Source: JAIUZI01 sp041594355 (lineage in GTDB: Bacteria; Pseudomonadota; Alphaproteobacteria; Rhodobacterales; Rhodobacteraceae). Taken from it: a DNA stretch of 8,836 nucleotides. The translations under genes were made by a program, and so were the position numbers. The stretch spans positions 1 through 8,836 of the forward strand of contig JBFHMM010000168.1 of NCBI GenBank assembly GCA_041594355.1. Direction: 5' to 3'. Shown piece by piece: positions 1 through 6,803 of the stretch (its first letter is position 1; every line of letters starts with the position of its first letter). The notes beneath the pieces were generated by a model, which had not been told where the DNA came from, did no database searches, and saw only the letters and a list, made by a program, of their open reading frames with translations.

Positions 1-31
1 CGCCAGCCGCGCCGGATTGCGCTGACCCGGC

Positions 32-53
32 CTTTGGCCATACTGAGCCAAAG
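32..53. promoter_or_regulatory. Inverted repeat upstream of ppk2-tetR, candidate operator
   Basis: The arms CTTTGGC (32-38) and GCCAAAG (47-53) are perfect 7-bp reverse complements around an 8-nt centre, ending 5 nt before the GAGG ribosome-binding site of the kinase gene. TetR-family repressors usually bind short palindromes at their own promoter, and the second gene of this unit encodes one, so an autoregulatory operator is plausible. No run of T follows, so it does not look like a terminator for an upstream gene. The arms are short and the site could be chance or an mRNA hairpin. Confidence 0.35.
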
Positions 54-58
54 TGAAC

Positions 59-62
59 GAGG
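59..62 (+). promoter_or_regulatory. Ribosome-binding site deciding the ppk2 start
   Basis: GAGG lies 5 nt before the ATG at 68. The in-frame GTG at 53 has no such site upstream and falls at the end of the inverted repeat, so the ATG is preferred and the protein is 289 residues. Confidence 0.6.
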
Positions 63-67
63 TAAAC

Positions 68-937
68 ATGTCCCTGCCCTTCGACGGCGCGATCAGCCGC
101 TTTTACGAATTGGAAGCGCCGGCACAGTTGCGCGAATCGACCCGACAGGGCGGCAAGAAAGTAATCCTGTCAGATAGCTATCCATACGGCTCGAGGCTAC
201 CGACCAAGGCTTACGACGTTCGGATGGCCGCCCTGCAGCGCGAACTCGTCAAGCTTCAGGCCGACGTGAAGGCCACCGGAAAGCGCGTGCTGGTGATCTT
301 CGAAGGCCGCGACGCCGCCGGCAAAGGCGGCACCATCAAGCGGTTCCGCGAAAACCTCAACCCGCGCGGCGCCCGCGTCGCGGCACTGCCCAAACCCACC
401 GACGGCGAACGCAGCCAGTGGTATTTCCAGCGCTACATCGACCACCTGCCCTCGGGCGGTGAAATCGTCTTGTTCGACCGCAGCTGGTACAATCGCGGCG
501 TCGTCGAAAAGGTGTTTGGCTATTGCACCGACAAGGAGCGCGAGAAGTTCTTTCGTCAGGTCCTGCCATTCGAACGGGCGCTGGTGGATGACGGCATTCA
601 CCTGTTCAAGTTCTGGCTGAACGTCGGACGCGCCGAGCAATTGCGCCGGTTCCTGGACCGCGAGCAAGACCCCCTGAAGCAATGGAAACTCAGCCCGATC
701 GACGTCAACGGTCTGGCCAAATGGGATGACTATTCGGCGGCAATCTCGCAGACGCTGACGCGCAGCCACTCCAAACATGCTGGCTGGACGATCGTGCGCT
801 CCGACGACAAGCGGCGGGCGCGGCTCGCGGCGATCCGCCAGGTCCTGCTGGGGCTCGACTATGACCACAAGGATAAAAAGGCCGTCGGCAAACCCGATCC
901 ACTGATCTGCGCCGGACCGGACATCTGGGATGTCTAA
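68..937 (+). CDS. ppk2: PPK2-family polyphosphate kinase
   Basis: PPK2 enzymes transfer phosphate between inorganic polyphosphate and nucleotides in the cytoplasm, mostly making NTP from NDP (class I) or NDP from NMP (class II). The 289-residue product has the P-loop GRDAAGKG at 80-87, a Walker B-type strand ending in FDRSWYNR at 136-143, which continues into the lid segment with Arg138 and Arg143, and the KLSPID signature near 207-212. These are standard PPK2 landmarks, and the length fits a single-domain enzyme with the usual N-terminal helical extension. The ATG at 68 is chosen for its GAGG site; a GTG at 53 would add five residues. It overlaps the TetR gene by 8 nt, so the two are probably co-transcribed. 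The family call is firm. The class (ADP/GDP versus AMP/GMP substrate) is not settled by reading alone, although the single-domain form with this extension suits class I. Confidence 0.92.
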   Translation: MSLPFDGAISRFYELEAPAQLRESTRQGGKKVILSDSYPYGSRLPTKAYDVRMAALQRELVKLQADVKATGKRVLVIFEGRDAAGKGGTIKRFRENLNPRGARVAALPKPTDGERSQWYFQRYIDHLPSGGEIVLFDRSWYNRGVVEKVFGYCTDKEREKFFRQVLPFERALVDDGIHLFKFWLNVGRAEQLRRFLDREQDPLKQWKLSPIDVNGLAKWDDYSAAISQTLTRSHSKHAGWTIVRSDDKRRARLAAIRQVLLGLDYDHKDKKAVGKPDPLICAGPDIWDV

Positions 938-1544
938 ACGCGGGTATCACCACGGCAACCTGCGTCAGGCCCTGATCGAAGCCGCCCTGACCCTGATCGA
1001 AGAGAAAGGGCCGACCGGCTTCACCCTGTCCGAGGCCGCCAAGACCGCCGGCGTCACCCCGGCGGCGGTCTATCGACATTTCGAGGGCCGCGAGGACCTG
1101 ATCGCCGAAGGCGCGCGTCAGGGGTTCGAGATGTTCGCCGACCTGATGCAATATGCCTATGACAAGGGCCAGCCCTCGGCGCTGGCCGCCTTCGAGGCGA
1201 CAGGGCGCGCCTACCTCGCCTTTGCGCGAAAACATCCCGGACACTATATCGCCATGTTCGAAAGCGGCATATCGGTGAACCGCACACCGGAACTGGCCGC
1301 CGCCGCCGCGCGCGCCCGCGGGGTACTGGAGAAGGCCGCCGCCGACCTGTCGGAACATATCCCGCCCGGAAAACGCCCGCCCGCTTCGATGGTGTCGGCC
1401 CATATCTGGGCGCTCAGCCACGGGGTGGTGGAGCTTTATGCCCGCAACACCGGCACCGCCTCGCCCTTTCCGCCCGAAGACCTGCTGGAATCCGGCGTCG
1501 GCATCTACCTGCGCGGCCTCGGGCTGATCGCACCCGACCGCTAA
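930..1544 (+). CDS. TetR/AcrR-family transcriptional regulator
   Basis: This 204-residue protein has the size and layout of a TetR-family dimeric repressor. The N-terminal DNA-binding domain opens with YHHGNLRQALIEAAL (6-20), followed by a helix-turn-helix at about 31-50 ending in AAVYRHFEGREDL. The C-terminal ligand and dimer domain carries the W-x3-HG signature (Trp160, His164, Gly165) of the WHG subgroup (TetR_C_33 type). The ATG lies inside the last codons of ppk2, an 8-nt overlap (ATGTCTAA) with no strong ribosome-binding site of its own, so translation is probably coupled to the kinase. The ligand cannot be deduced. Candidate targets are the inverted repeats at 32-53, which would give autoregulation, and at 1603-1620. 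Family assignment is secure; regulation of ppk2 is inference from position. Confidence 0.92.
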   Translation: MSKRGYHHGNLRQALIEAALTLIEEKGPTGFTLSEAAKTAGVTPAAVYRHFEGREDLIAEGARQGFEMFADLMQYAYDKGQPSALAAFEATGRAYLAFARKHPGHYIAMFESGISVNRTPELAAAAARARGVLEKAAADLSEHIPPGKRPPASMVSAHIWALSHGVVELYARNTGTASPFPPEDLLESGVGIYLRGLGLIAPDR

Positions 1545-1565
1545 AGCGCCCGACCTTAAACTTGA

Positions 1566-1620
1566 GACACGACCACCCTGCCACGCCTTCGGCGTTCTCG
1601 GGATATTCGTGTCACGATAT
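1566..1620. promoter_or_regulatory. Nested inverted repeats in the tetR-glycosyltransferase spacer
   Basis: Within the 165-nt spacer, GACACGA (1566-1572) is the reverse complement of TCGTGTC (1607-1613), and between them ACGCC (1583-1587) pairs with GGCGT (1591-1595) across a 3-nt loop. The right arm is also part of a local palindrome, TCGTG-T-CACGA (1607-1617), which extends to ATAT on both sides (1603-1606 and 1617-1620) if one base is bulged. Either a folded RNA or a protein-binding palindrome is possible. No T-tract follows, so a classic Rho-independent terminator for tetR is not supported. No convincing -35/-10 pair was found in the spacer, although the glycosyltransferase gene should need a promoter there. 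Confidence 0.3.
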
Positions 1621-1699
1621 GAGTCAGGTAAAAGGCCGGACACTGGCGGCGGCCCTTGCGGCAGCGCGGCGGGCGGCGTATCGCTGCATCAAATATCCC

Positions 1700-1704
1700 A
1701 GAGG
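1700..1704 (+). promoter_or_regulatory. Ribosome-binding site deciding the glycosyltransferase start
   Basis: AGAGG lies 5 nt before the ATG at 1710. It selects this start over an in-frame TTG at 1656, which would add 18 residues with no family similarity ahead of the conserved first beta strand. Confidence 0.6.
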
Positions 1705-1709
1705 CCCAG

Positions 1710-2948
1710 ATGAAGATCAGCATCATTATCCCCACCCGCGAACGGGCGTTTTATCTGGATGCCTCGATCCGCACGGTTCTGGAAATCGCTGACGCCGAAA
1801 TCGAGCTGATCGTCGCCGACAATGCCAGCACCGACAACACCCGCGAGGTCGTAAAGGCCTTTGACGACCCGCGCCTGATCTACCTGCCGTCCGACGCCCG
1901 CGTGTCCATGCGCGAAAACTTCAACCGCTCCCTCGTCGCCAGCAGCGGCGACTACGTCATATTCATCGGCGACGACGACGCGGTGCTGACCGGACAGTTC
2001 CCGATTCTGCGCCAGCTGCTGGAACAGAGAAAGCCCGACGGCGTCAGCTGGTTCAAAACGACCTACGGCTGGCCGATCAAAGGGTACGGGAAAAAGACCG
2101 GCGGCATCCGGTTCTACCGCGACGAATGTTTTGGCGCGCCTGTCGAATACGACCCGCGCAGCTATCTGGATGCGCTGATGCGCTGCGATCTGGCGCAACT
2201 CTATCCGACCCCGAACATCTACCACGGCTGCGTGTCGCGCGCCTATCTCGACCGGATCGCGCCGAAACCGGGGCTCTACTTCGACAGCATGATCCCGGAT
2301 GTGAACCTGCAATACCGCAGCACCTATCTGGGTGGGAAATTTCTCCACACTTTCCATCCGTTCACCATCAACGGCTACGGTCCGGCCAGCACCGGCGGCG
2401 CGCATCAATCCCCCAAGCCCGGCACCGCCAGCGACAAGATCGGCAAAGCCTTTGTCGCCGAGAACCGCGCCGATCCCTATGACGACATCATCGACCACGC
2501 GCTGACCATCCAGCTGGTGTTCCTTGCCACGCTGGAAACTCTGCGGGCGCGCGGCGGCTTTGACGACCCCGCACCGGATTATACCGCGTGGTACCGTCTG
2601 GCGCTGAACGCGGCCCGCGCGAAACCCGAAGAGGCCACGCGCGTCGGCGAGATCCTGGACAGCTATGCCGAACAAAGCGGCACCCGCGCGCAGCTGGATC
2701 AGGCCCGCGCGCAGCCGCCTCTGCCCAAACGCAAGTTCGCCGAACGGCTCGCGCGCGTGCGCGGGCAACTGCGCAGCTTTCGGCGCTCGGCCGAGGAGAA
2801 CGGCCAGAACACCGTGCTGACCGCAACCCATGTGGTGGATACAGTGCTGGGGTCGGATTATGGCGCGGTTTTGGACGGCAGCCTAAACCCGGCCCGCGCT
2901 TGGCGGCAGGCGCGCAACCGCGCCCGCGCCTTCAAGACAGAGCTATGA
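1710..2948 (+). CDS. Family 2 (GT-A fold) glycosyltransferase
   Basis: The 412-residue product starts directly with the GT2 nucleotide-binding strand, KISIIIPTRER (2-12), followed by IVADNASTDNT (34-44) and the metal/nucleotide DXD-type motif GDDD (87-90), here an Asp triplet 88-90. These mark an inverting GT-A glycosyltransferase that transfers a sugar from an NDP donor. No hydrophobic membrane segment stands out, so it is probably cytoplasmic or peripheral. Beyond about residue 270 it has a long C-terminal region rich in Ala and Arg, with a basic stretch near 350-370, that I do not recognise. Acceptor and donor are unknown; the adjoining operon suggests the CDP-deoxysugar made there as donor. 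It is the only + strand gene next to the cluster and ends against it, its stop (2946-2948) overlapping that of the opposing gene. Family confident, role inferred. Confidence 0.88.
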   Translation: MKISIIIPTRERAFYLDASIRTVLEIADAEIELIVADNASTDNTREVVKAFDDPRLIYLPSDARVSMRENFNRSLVASSGDYVIFIGDDDAVLTGQFPILRQLLEQRKPDGVSWFKTTYGWPIKGYGKKTGGIRFYRDECFGAPVEYDPRSYLDALMRCDLAQLYPTPNIYHGCVSRAYLDRIAPKPGLYFDSMIPDVNLQYRSTYLGGKFLHTFHPFTINGYGPASTGGAHQSPKPGTASDKIGKAFVAENRADPYDDIIDHALTIQLVFLATLETLRARGGFDDPAPDYTAWYRLALNAARAKPEEATRVGEILDSYAEQSGTRAQLDQARAQPPLPKRKFAERLARVRGQLRSFRRSAEENGQNTVLTATHVVDTVLGSDYGAVLDGSLNPARAWRQARNRARAFKTEL

Positions 2949-3713
2949 CACCCGCTTGAGGAAACCGTCGTGGGCGACGGTGATCATCAGCTTGTCTGGG
3001 ATCGACTTGTCGATTTCGAACTCGGGATGTGACTTTAGGTACTCCCAGACGGCGGTCTTGGGGTTGTCGCCCTTGCCCCACGGCCGGTTGGGGTATTCAT
3101 CCCCGGCCATATCCTCGATCAGCGTATCGAAAACCACGCAATAGCTGCCCTTGGACGCGAGCGGCGCATAGGATTCCAGCTCGGCCAACACGTGATCATG
3201 GGTGTGCATGCTGTCGAGACAAACCAGCACGGTCTCATATCCCTGGGCGGTGGCCTTGACCTGCGCGATGGTGTCTTCGGCGATGCTCGAGCCTTCGATC
3301 ATCTCGATCCGTGACCGCATCGGATGCGCGTCCATCGCCGCCCGGTTGTGGGCGCGAATATCGATGTCGACGCCGATCACCTTGCGCCTGGACTGCGCCG
3401 GATCCAGCGTTTCGCCCTTCTCGATCGCCTCGCACATGTCCAGCATCGCCAGAATGGAAGCCGAAAAGATCAGCGAGCCGCCATGCGCGATGCCGGTCTC
3501 CACGATCAGGTCGGGCTTGATCTCCCAAATCAGCTCCTGCATGGCGACGATGTCCTGCGGGTACTGGATGATCGGCCGCCCCAGCCAGTGATAGTTATAG
3601 GAATACTCCGCCCCGGCAGAGGCGCGCAGGAAGTCCATCGCCGCGCCGGTCAGGGCCGTGTTCTGCTGCATCGCCGCGATGCGGCCCGGGATTTCGGATT
3701 TAAAGTCGCTCAT
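2943..3713 (-). CDS. CmcI/rhamnosyl O-methyltransferase-like SAM enzyme
   Basis: This 256-residue protein belongs to the family usually labelled cephalosporin hydroxylase (CmcI, Pfam PF04989), whose studied members bind SAM and Mg2+ and which also contains rhamnosyl O-methyltransferases. Visible landmarks are NYHWLGRPIIQYPQDI (40-55), the SAM loop ETGIAHGGS (72-80), the acidic strand end GVDIDIR (114-120) and LDSMHTHDHV (166-175), where Asp167 fits the metal-binding Asp. The later position where CmcI has a Glu-Asp pair reads FDT here (195-197). The start is an ATG with GAGGTG (3719-3724) 5 nt away, overlapping the upstream gene by ATGA. As the last gene of a deoxysugar operon it most likely O-methylates the sugar or the growing glycan. 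The hydroxylase name should not be taken literally. Its TAG stop at 2943-2945 lies inside the convergent glycosyltransferase gene. Confidence 0.87.
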   Translation of the reverse strand: MSDFKSEIPGRIAAMQQNTALTGAAMDFLRASAGAEYSYNYHWLGRPIIQYPQDIVAMQELIWEIKPDLIVETGIAHGGSLIFSASILAMLDMCEAIEKGETLDPAQSRRKVIGVDIDIRAHNRAAMDAHPMRSRIEMIEGSSIAEDTIAQVKATAQGYETVLVCLDSMHTHDHVLAELESYAPLASKGSYCVVFDTLIEDMAGDEYPNRPWGKGDNPKTAVWEYLKSHPEFEIDKSIPDKLMITVAHDGFLKRVS

Positions 3714-4753
3714 GCGCCCACCTCGACATAGGTAAATCGGTTGCCCGACATGGATTTGATTTCATCAGTATAGTTTGGATTCATCACCAGGATGCGGGTG
3801 TCATCCGGCAGGCCCGGCAGCATCTCGTCGGGCGCGCTGACCCGCAGCCCGGTGCCGGCCAGGAACTTGCCCTGTTTCGCCGGGTTGATGTCGACGATCC
3901 CCGCCACCGGCCGCCCGGCCCGTGCGCGCAGCATCGAATAGATCAGCCCCTTGGACGCGCCGCCCCAGACCACGTCGCGCGGCGTCGTGTTGGCGACGGC
4001 CAGCGTATCGGTGAAATCCGCCGGAAAGGGCGCCCGGTTCGTCGGATCATAGGCCGGGGCGCGCAGGCTTGACAGATCGCCAACGACATAGAGGTACTGA
4101 CCGCCGAAACAATGCCCCCCCGCGACCACGCGGCCAAAGATCTTGTGGAAATCCGACAGCCGGAAATAGTTCACATGCTCGTAGAAAATGTCGAACCACG
4201 CGCGATTGTCACAGATCCAGTCGAAACAGGGAACCTCGATATAGATCAACCCGCCGCTGTTTGCCTCTGCCAGCTGACTTAGGAAACCGACAGGGTTTTC
4301 AATGTGTTCCAGCACGTGCCGCAACACCAGCCCGTCGGCGTTCAGCCCCAGATCGGGGCCGAAATAGACCTTTTTGATGCGCGGGTCGGTCCCCTCATAG
4401 GTCGGATCGAACCCGGTGATCCGCGCGCCGCGATCCGCCAGCATCTCCAGAAACGTGCCCTTGCCGCAGCCGACCTCGATCAGCCGCGTGCCCATCTTCT
4501 CGATCACCAGATCGGCGGCCCAGTCCAGATGCGCGCGGAACGGACCGGAATTCGCCTGTTCGTTCTGATACTCTGCGTCATAGACCATCAGATCGGGATC
4601 AAACGCGGCGTTATAAATCAGCCCGCTGCACAGATCCTCGACCAGTTCGATCTGCCCTCGCGGGCAGGCGCTCGCCGCCTCCGGACTGTCGTACATGCGA
4701 TTCTGGAACACCGGAAAATCGGCGGCCTCATAGAGCAGCCTATGGTCGCTCAT
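3710..4753 (-). CDS. Sugar methyltransferase with eroded zinc-binding N-terminus
   Basis: The 347-residue protein has a class I SAM-binding core with EVGCGKG (93-99) and GFDP (114-117), then a C-terminal Rossmann-like half starting VVWGGASKG (261-269) with DINPAKQGK (288-296). That is the three-part layout of sugar C-methyltransferases (TylC3/NovU/TcaB9 type). FYEH (190-193) lines up with the catalytic YHEH of those enzymes and keeps Glu192 and His193, while the first Tyr is Phe. The N-terminal zinc module is not intact: no CxxC pair is present, only isolated Cys30 and Cys42 in the region where relatives have paired cysteines. A very strong GAGGAGGAG ribosome-binding site (4762-4770) sits 8 nt upstream. 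C- or O-methylation of the operon's sugar is likely; which position cannot be told. It may be a diverged paralogue of the C-methyltransferase two genes upstream. Confidence 0.83.
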   Translation of the reverse strand: MSDHRLLYEAADFPVFQNRMYDSPEAASACPRGQIELVEDLCSGLIYNAAFDPDLMVYDAEYQNEQANSGPFRAHLDWAADLVIEKMGTRLIEVGCGKGTFLEMLADRGARITGFDPTYEGTDPRIKKVYFGPDLGLNADGLVLRHVLEHIENPVGFLSQLAEANSGGLIYIEVPCFDWICDNRAWFDIFYEHVNYFRLSDFHKIFGRVVAGGHCFGGQYLYVVGDLSSLRAPAYDPTNRAPFPADFTDTLAVANTTPRDVVWGGASKGLIYSMLRARAGRPVAGIVDINPAKQGKFLAGTGLRVSAPDEMLPGLPDDTRILVMNPNYTDEIKSMSGNRFTYVEVGA

Positions 4754-5586
4754 GGCGTGAGCTCCTCCTCGCGCAGGCCGATCACGCAGGGCGGATCAGT
4801 CAGGTTGTCGGGACGCGCACCGAAATTCAGCAGGTCCCGGCGGCCATACTGGTCCGCGATGCGTTCGGCAAGGGCGCGGACGGTGATGCCGGTACCGCTG
4901 GCGATATTGCTGGCGCCGACGCGCGCGCTCAGCGCATCGCCCACCAGCATCGCGGCCGCATCGTCGACATCCATGAAATCGCGCACCTGGGTGCCGCTGG
5001 TCAGATCCGCCCGCGCCCCGGCCTGCATCTTCTGATGCAGGTAGGGCACCAGCCGCCGGGGATCTTCGCCCGCACCATAAAGATAAAACAGTCGCGCCCA
5101 CAGGAATTCCACCCCCTGCAACGGCAGCCATTGGTTCAGCGTCAGATATGTGCTCGCCTTGGCCGCCGCATAGGGCGTCAGCGGGTTCAGCGGGGTTTGC
5201 GTGCTCAGCCGTCCGCCTCTCAGATCATATTCGAAACAGGTCCCCACCCCGACAAAGCGGCGCACACCGGCGCTGGCCGCCCCCCGCGCCAGGGCCAATG
5301 TGCCGGACAGACAGTCCAGGTTGCGGTCCGAGGTCAGGTATTTGCCCGGCTCGGCATACCAGGCCACGTGAACGACCATGTCCACGCCCGCGCAACGCTC
5401 CACCCACCATGCGGCGGACCGGGCAAAAACATCATCCGTTTCAATAACCTCGTCGCCACTCCCGATCGCGTCCGGCTGGCTGCCCGCGCGCAGGACAAAT
5501 CGCAGATCCAGCCCGCGTGCCCGCAGCCGCGCGGCCACCGCGCGACCGACAAAGCCGGTTGCGCCGGTGATCAGGACACGGGTCAT
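4750..5586 (-). CDS. NAD(P)-dependent epimerase/dehydratase family, probable 4-ketoreductase
   Basis: This is an extended short-chain dehydrogenase of 278 residues. The N-terminal cofactor loop is GATGFVG (8-14), the active-site Thr116 lies in GVGTCFEYD (113-121), and the catalytic Tyr139 and Lys143 form YAAAK. The GTCFEYD block and the compact size resemble nucleotide-sugar 4-ketoreductases (CDP-abequose/paratose synthase or NovS type) more than 4,6-dehydratases, which carry a TTDxxY-type motif instead. In this operon the natural job is reduction of the C4 ketone of the epimerised and methylated CDP-4-keto-6-deoxyhexose, fixing the final C4 configuration. It overlaps both neighbours by ATGA and has no clear ribosome-binding site of its own, which suggests coupled translation. 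Superfamily certain; ketoreductase rather than epimerase is inference. Confidence 0.85.
   Translation of the reverse strand: MTRVLITGATGFVGRAVAARLRARGLDLRFVLRAGSQPDAIGSGDEVIETDDVFARSAAWWVERCAGVDMVVHVAWYAEPGKYLTSDRNLDCLSGTLALARGAASAGVRRFVGVGTCFEYDLRGGRLSTQTPLNPLTPYAAAKASTYLTLNQWLPLQGVEFLWARLFYLYGAGEDPRRLVPYLHQKMQAGARADLTSGTQVRDFMDVDDAAAMLVGDALSARVGASNIASGTGITVRALAERIADQYGRRDLLNFGARPDNLTDPPCVIGLREEELTP
4762..4770 (-). promoter_or_regulatory. Strong internal ribosome-binding site
   Basis: Read on the - strand this is GAGGAGGAG, 8 nt before the ATG at 4753 and inside the 3' end of the reductase gene. It is the best Shine-Dalgarno match in the operon, so the second methyltransferase can probably start translation independently of coupling. 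Confidence 0.6.
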
Positions 5587-6803
5587 TCGCTGATCCGCAG
5601 GTCCGGCACGGCGGTGACGAACCGCGTGCCCTGCGCCGCCAGATCCGCGTTCTGCGCCCGGATCTCCTCGCCGATGTTCCAGGGAAAGATCACCAGGTAG
5701 TCGGGCCGCCGCGCGCGCAGGACGTCTGGCGCCAGAACCGGAATATGGCTGCCCGGCAGCAGTTTGCCTTGCTTCGACGGCGCCGCGTCGCAGACAAAAC
5801 GCACCAAATCCGGTTTGACCCCGCCGAAATTCAGCAACGTATTGCCCTTGGCCGCCGCGCCATAGCCGGCCACGCTCTTGCCCTCGGCCCTGGCCTGCAG
5901 CAGAAAGCGCAGGAAATCGTTCTTGACCGTCTCCGCCTTGGTTTGAAACGCCATGTAATAGGCATCCGCGCCCATGCCCCGCGCATCCTCCTCGGCCCGC
6001 AGAGTGTCCACGGCGCCGGTCTGCGCATGGTCCGCCCCCTGCAGACAGGCGTAGATCCGCAGCGACCCGCCATGGGTCGGCAACTCTTCGACATCGAACA
6101 CCCGCAACCCGGCGGCCTGCATGATCCGCTCGACCGCCATCAGCGACAGATACGAGAAATGTTCGTGATAGACCGTGTCGAACTGGTTGAATTCTACCAG
6201 CCGCATCAGGTGCGGAAACTCCAGCGTCACCACCCCCTGCGGCTTCAGCGCGGCAGCCAGCCCCCGACTAAAGTCATTAATATCAGGAACATGCGCATAG
6301 ACGTTATTGCCAGCGATCAGATCGGCCTTGGCCAGATCGCCCGCCATTTCCTCGCCAAAGAACGCACGCAGCACCGGGATGCCCAGATCCTCGGCCGCCT
6401 GCGCCGTGCTGTCTGTCGGTTCCACCCCCAGACAGGGGATCCCCGCCGCGACAAAGTTTTTCAGCAGGTAGCCATCGTTCGAGGCGATCTCGATCACATG
6501 GCTGTCCGGGCCCAGACCCAGCCGCGCGGTGATCATCTCGGCATAGCGGGCGGCATGGTCCAGCCAGCTCCGCGAGGTCGATGAGAAATAGGCGTAATCC
6601 TCGGTGAAGAGCGCGTCTGCGGCGGCGAAGTCCTCGGTCTGGACCAGCCGGCATGCCGAACAGGCCCTCAACCGCAGCGGATAGGTCAGCTCGGGCCGCA
6701 CCAGCCCCTCGGGCGGCAGATAGGCGTTGGAGGGCGGCGCGTGGCCAAGGTCGAGGAACTCAATCGTCAATGGCGTCCCGCAATGGCGGCAACTCTGGGT
6801 CAT
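5583..6803 (-). CDS. Nucleotide-sugar C-methyltransferase (TylC3/NovU/TcaB9 type)
   Basis: The 406-residue protein has the complete three-domain form of sugar C-methyltransferases: a zinc module with Cys5/Cys8 and Cys48/Cys51 (CRHC and CSAC), a SAM-binding core with EIASNDGYLL (105-114), and a C-terminal Rossmann-like domain with GYGAAAKGN (313-321). Residues known to be catalytic in TcaB9 have counterparts: His171 in NVYAHVPD and Tyr212-His-Glu214-His215. Family members methylate C3 or C5 next to the C4 ketone of an NDP-4-keto-6-deoxysugar through an enolate. Here the expected substrate is the CDP-4-keto sugar from RfbG after epimerisation. I chose ATG 6803, which gives the ATGA overlap seen at every junction, with GGGAG 11 nt upstream. 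A GTG at 6815 would put that site directly against the start codon. C-methylation is well supported; C3 versus C5 is open. Confidence 0.9.
   Translation of the reverse strand: MTQSCRHCGTPLTIEFLDLGHAPPSNAYLPPEGLVRPELTYPLRLRACSACRLVQTEDFAAADALFTEDYAYFSSTSRSWLDHAARYAEMITARLGLGPDSHVIEIASNDGYLLKNFVAAGIPCLGVEPTDSTAQAAEDLGIPVLRAFFGEEMAGDLAKADLIAGNNVYAHVPDINDFSRGLAAALKPQGVVTLEFPHLMRLVEFNQFDTVYHEHFSYLSLMAVERIMQAAGLRVFDVEELPTHGGSLRIYACLQGADHAQTGAVDTLRAEEDARGMGADAYYMAFQTKAETVKNDFLRFLLQARAEGKSVAGYGAAAKGNTLLNFGGVKPDLVRFVCDAAPSKQGKLLPGSHIPVLAPDVLRARRPDYLVIFPWNIGEEIRAQNADLAAQGTRFVTAVPDLRISE

Noticed and set aside
29..39. GGCC-TTT-GGCC hairpin at the left edge, considered as a terminator of an upstream gene
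   Set aside because: Only 4-bp arms and no T-run; it overlaps the better 7-bp inverted repeat at 32-53.
705..1643. Long open frame on the - strand across ppk2 and tetR
   Set aside because: It is antisense to two genes with clear family motifs, has no recognisable domain, and its low-complexity Gly/Ala/Arg/Gln make-up is typical of shadow frames in GC-rich DNA.
1656..1709. TTG start extending the glycosyltransferase by 18 residues
   Set aside because: No ribosome-binding site there; the ATG at 1710 has AGAGG at 5 nt and opens directly on the conserved first strand.
1689..2831. 380-codon open frame on the - strand opposite the glycosyltransferase
   Set aside because: It shows no motif and mirrors the codon pattern of the glycosyltransferase; a GC-rich shadow frame.
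2909..2924. GGCGCG/CGCGCC hairpin just past the operon's last stop, considered as a terminator
   Set aside because: The stem is perfect over 6 bp, but there is no T-tract on either strand and it lies in Arg/Ala codons of the glycosyltransferase, where such GC pairing is common.
5035..6584. Two long + strand open frames opposite the reductase and C-methyltransferase
   Set aside because: Antisense to confidently identified enzymes, with no motifs and shadow-like composition.
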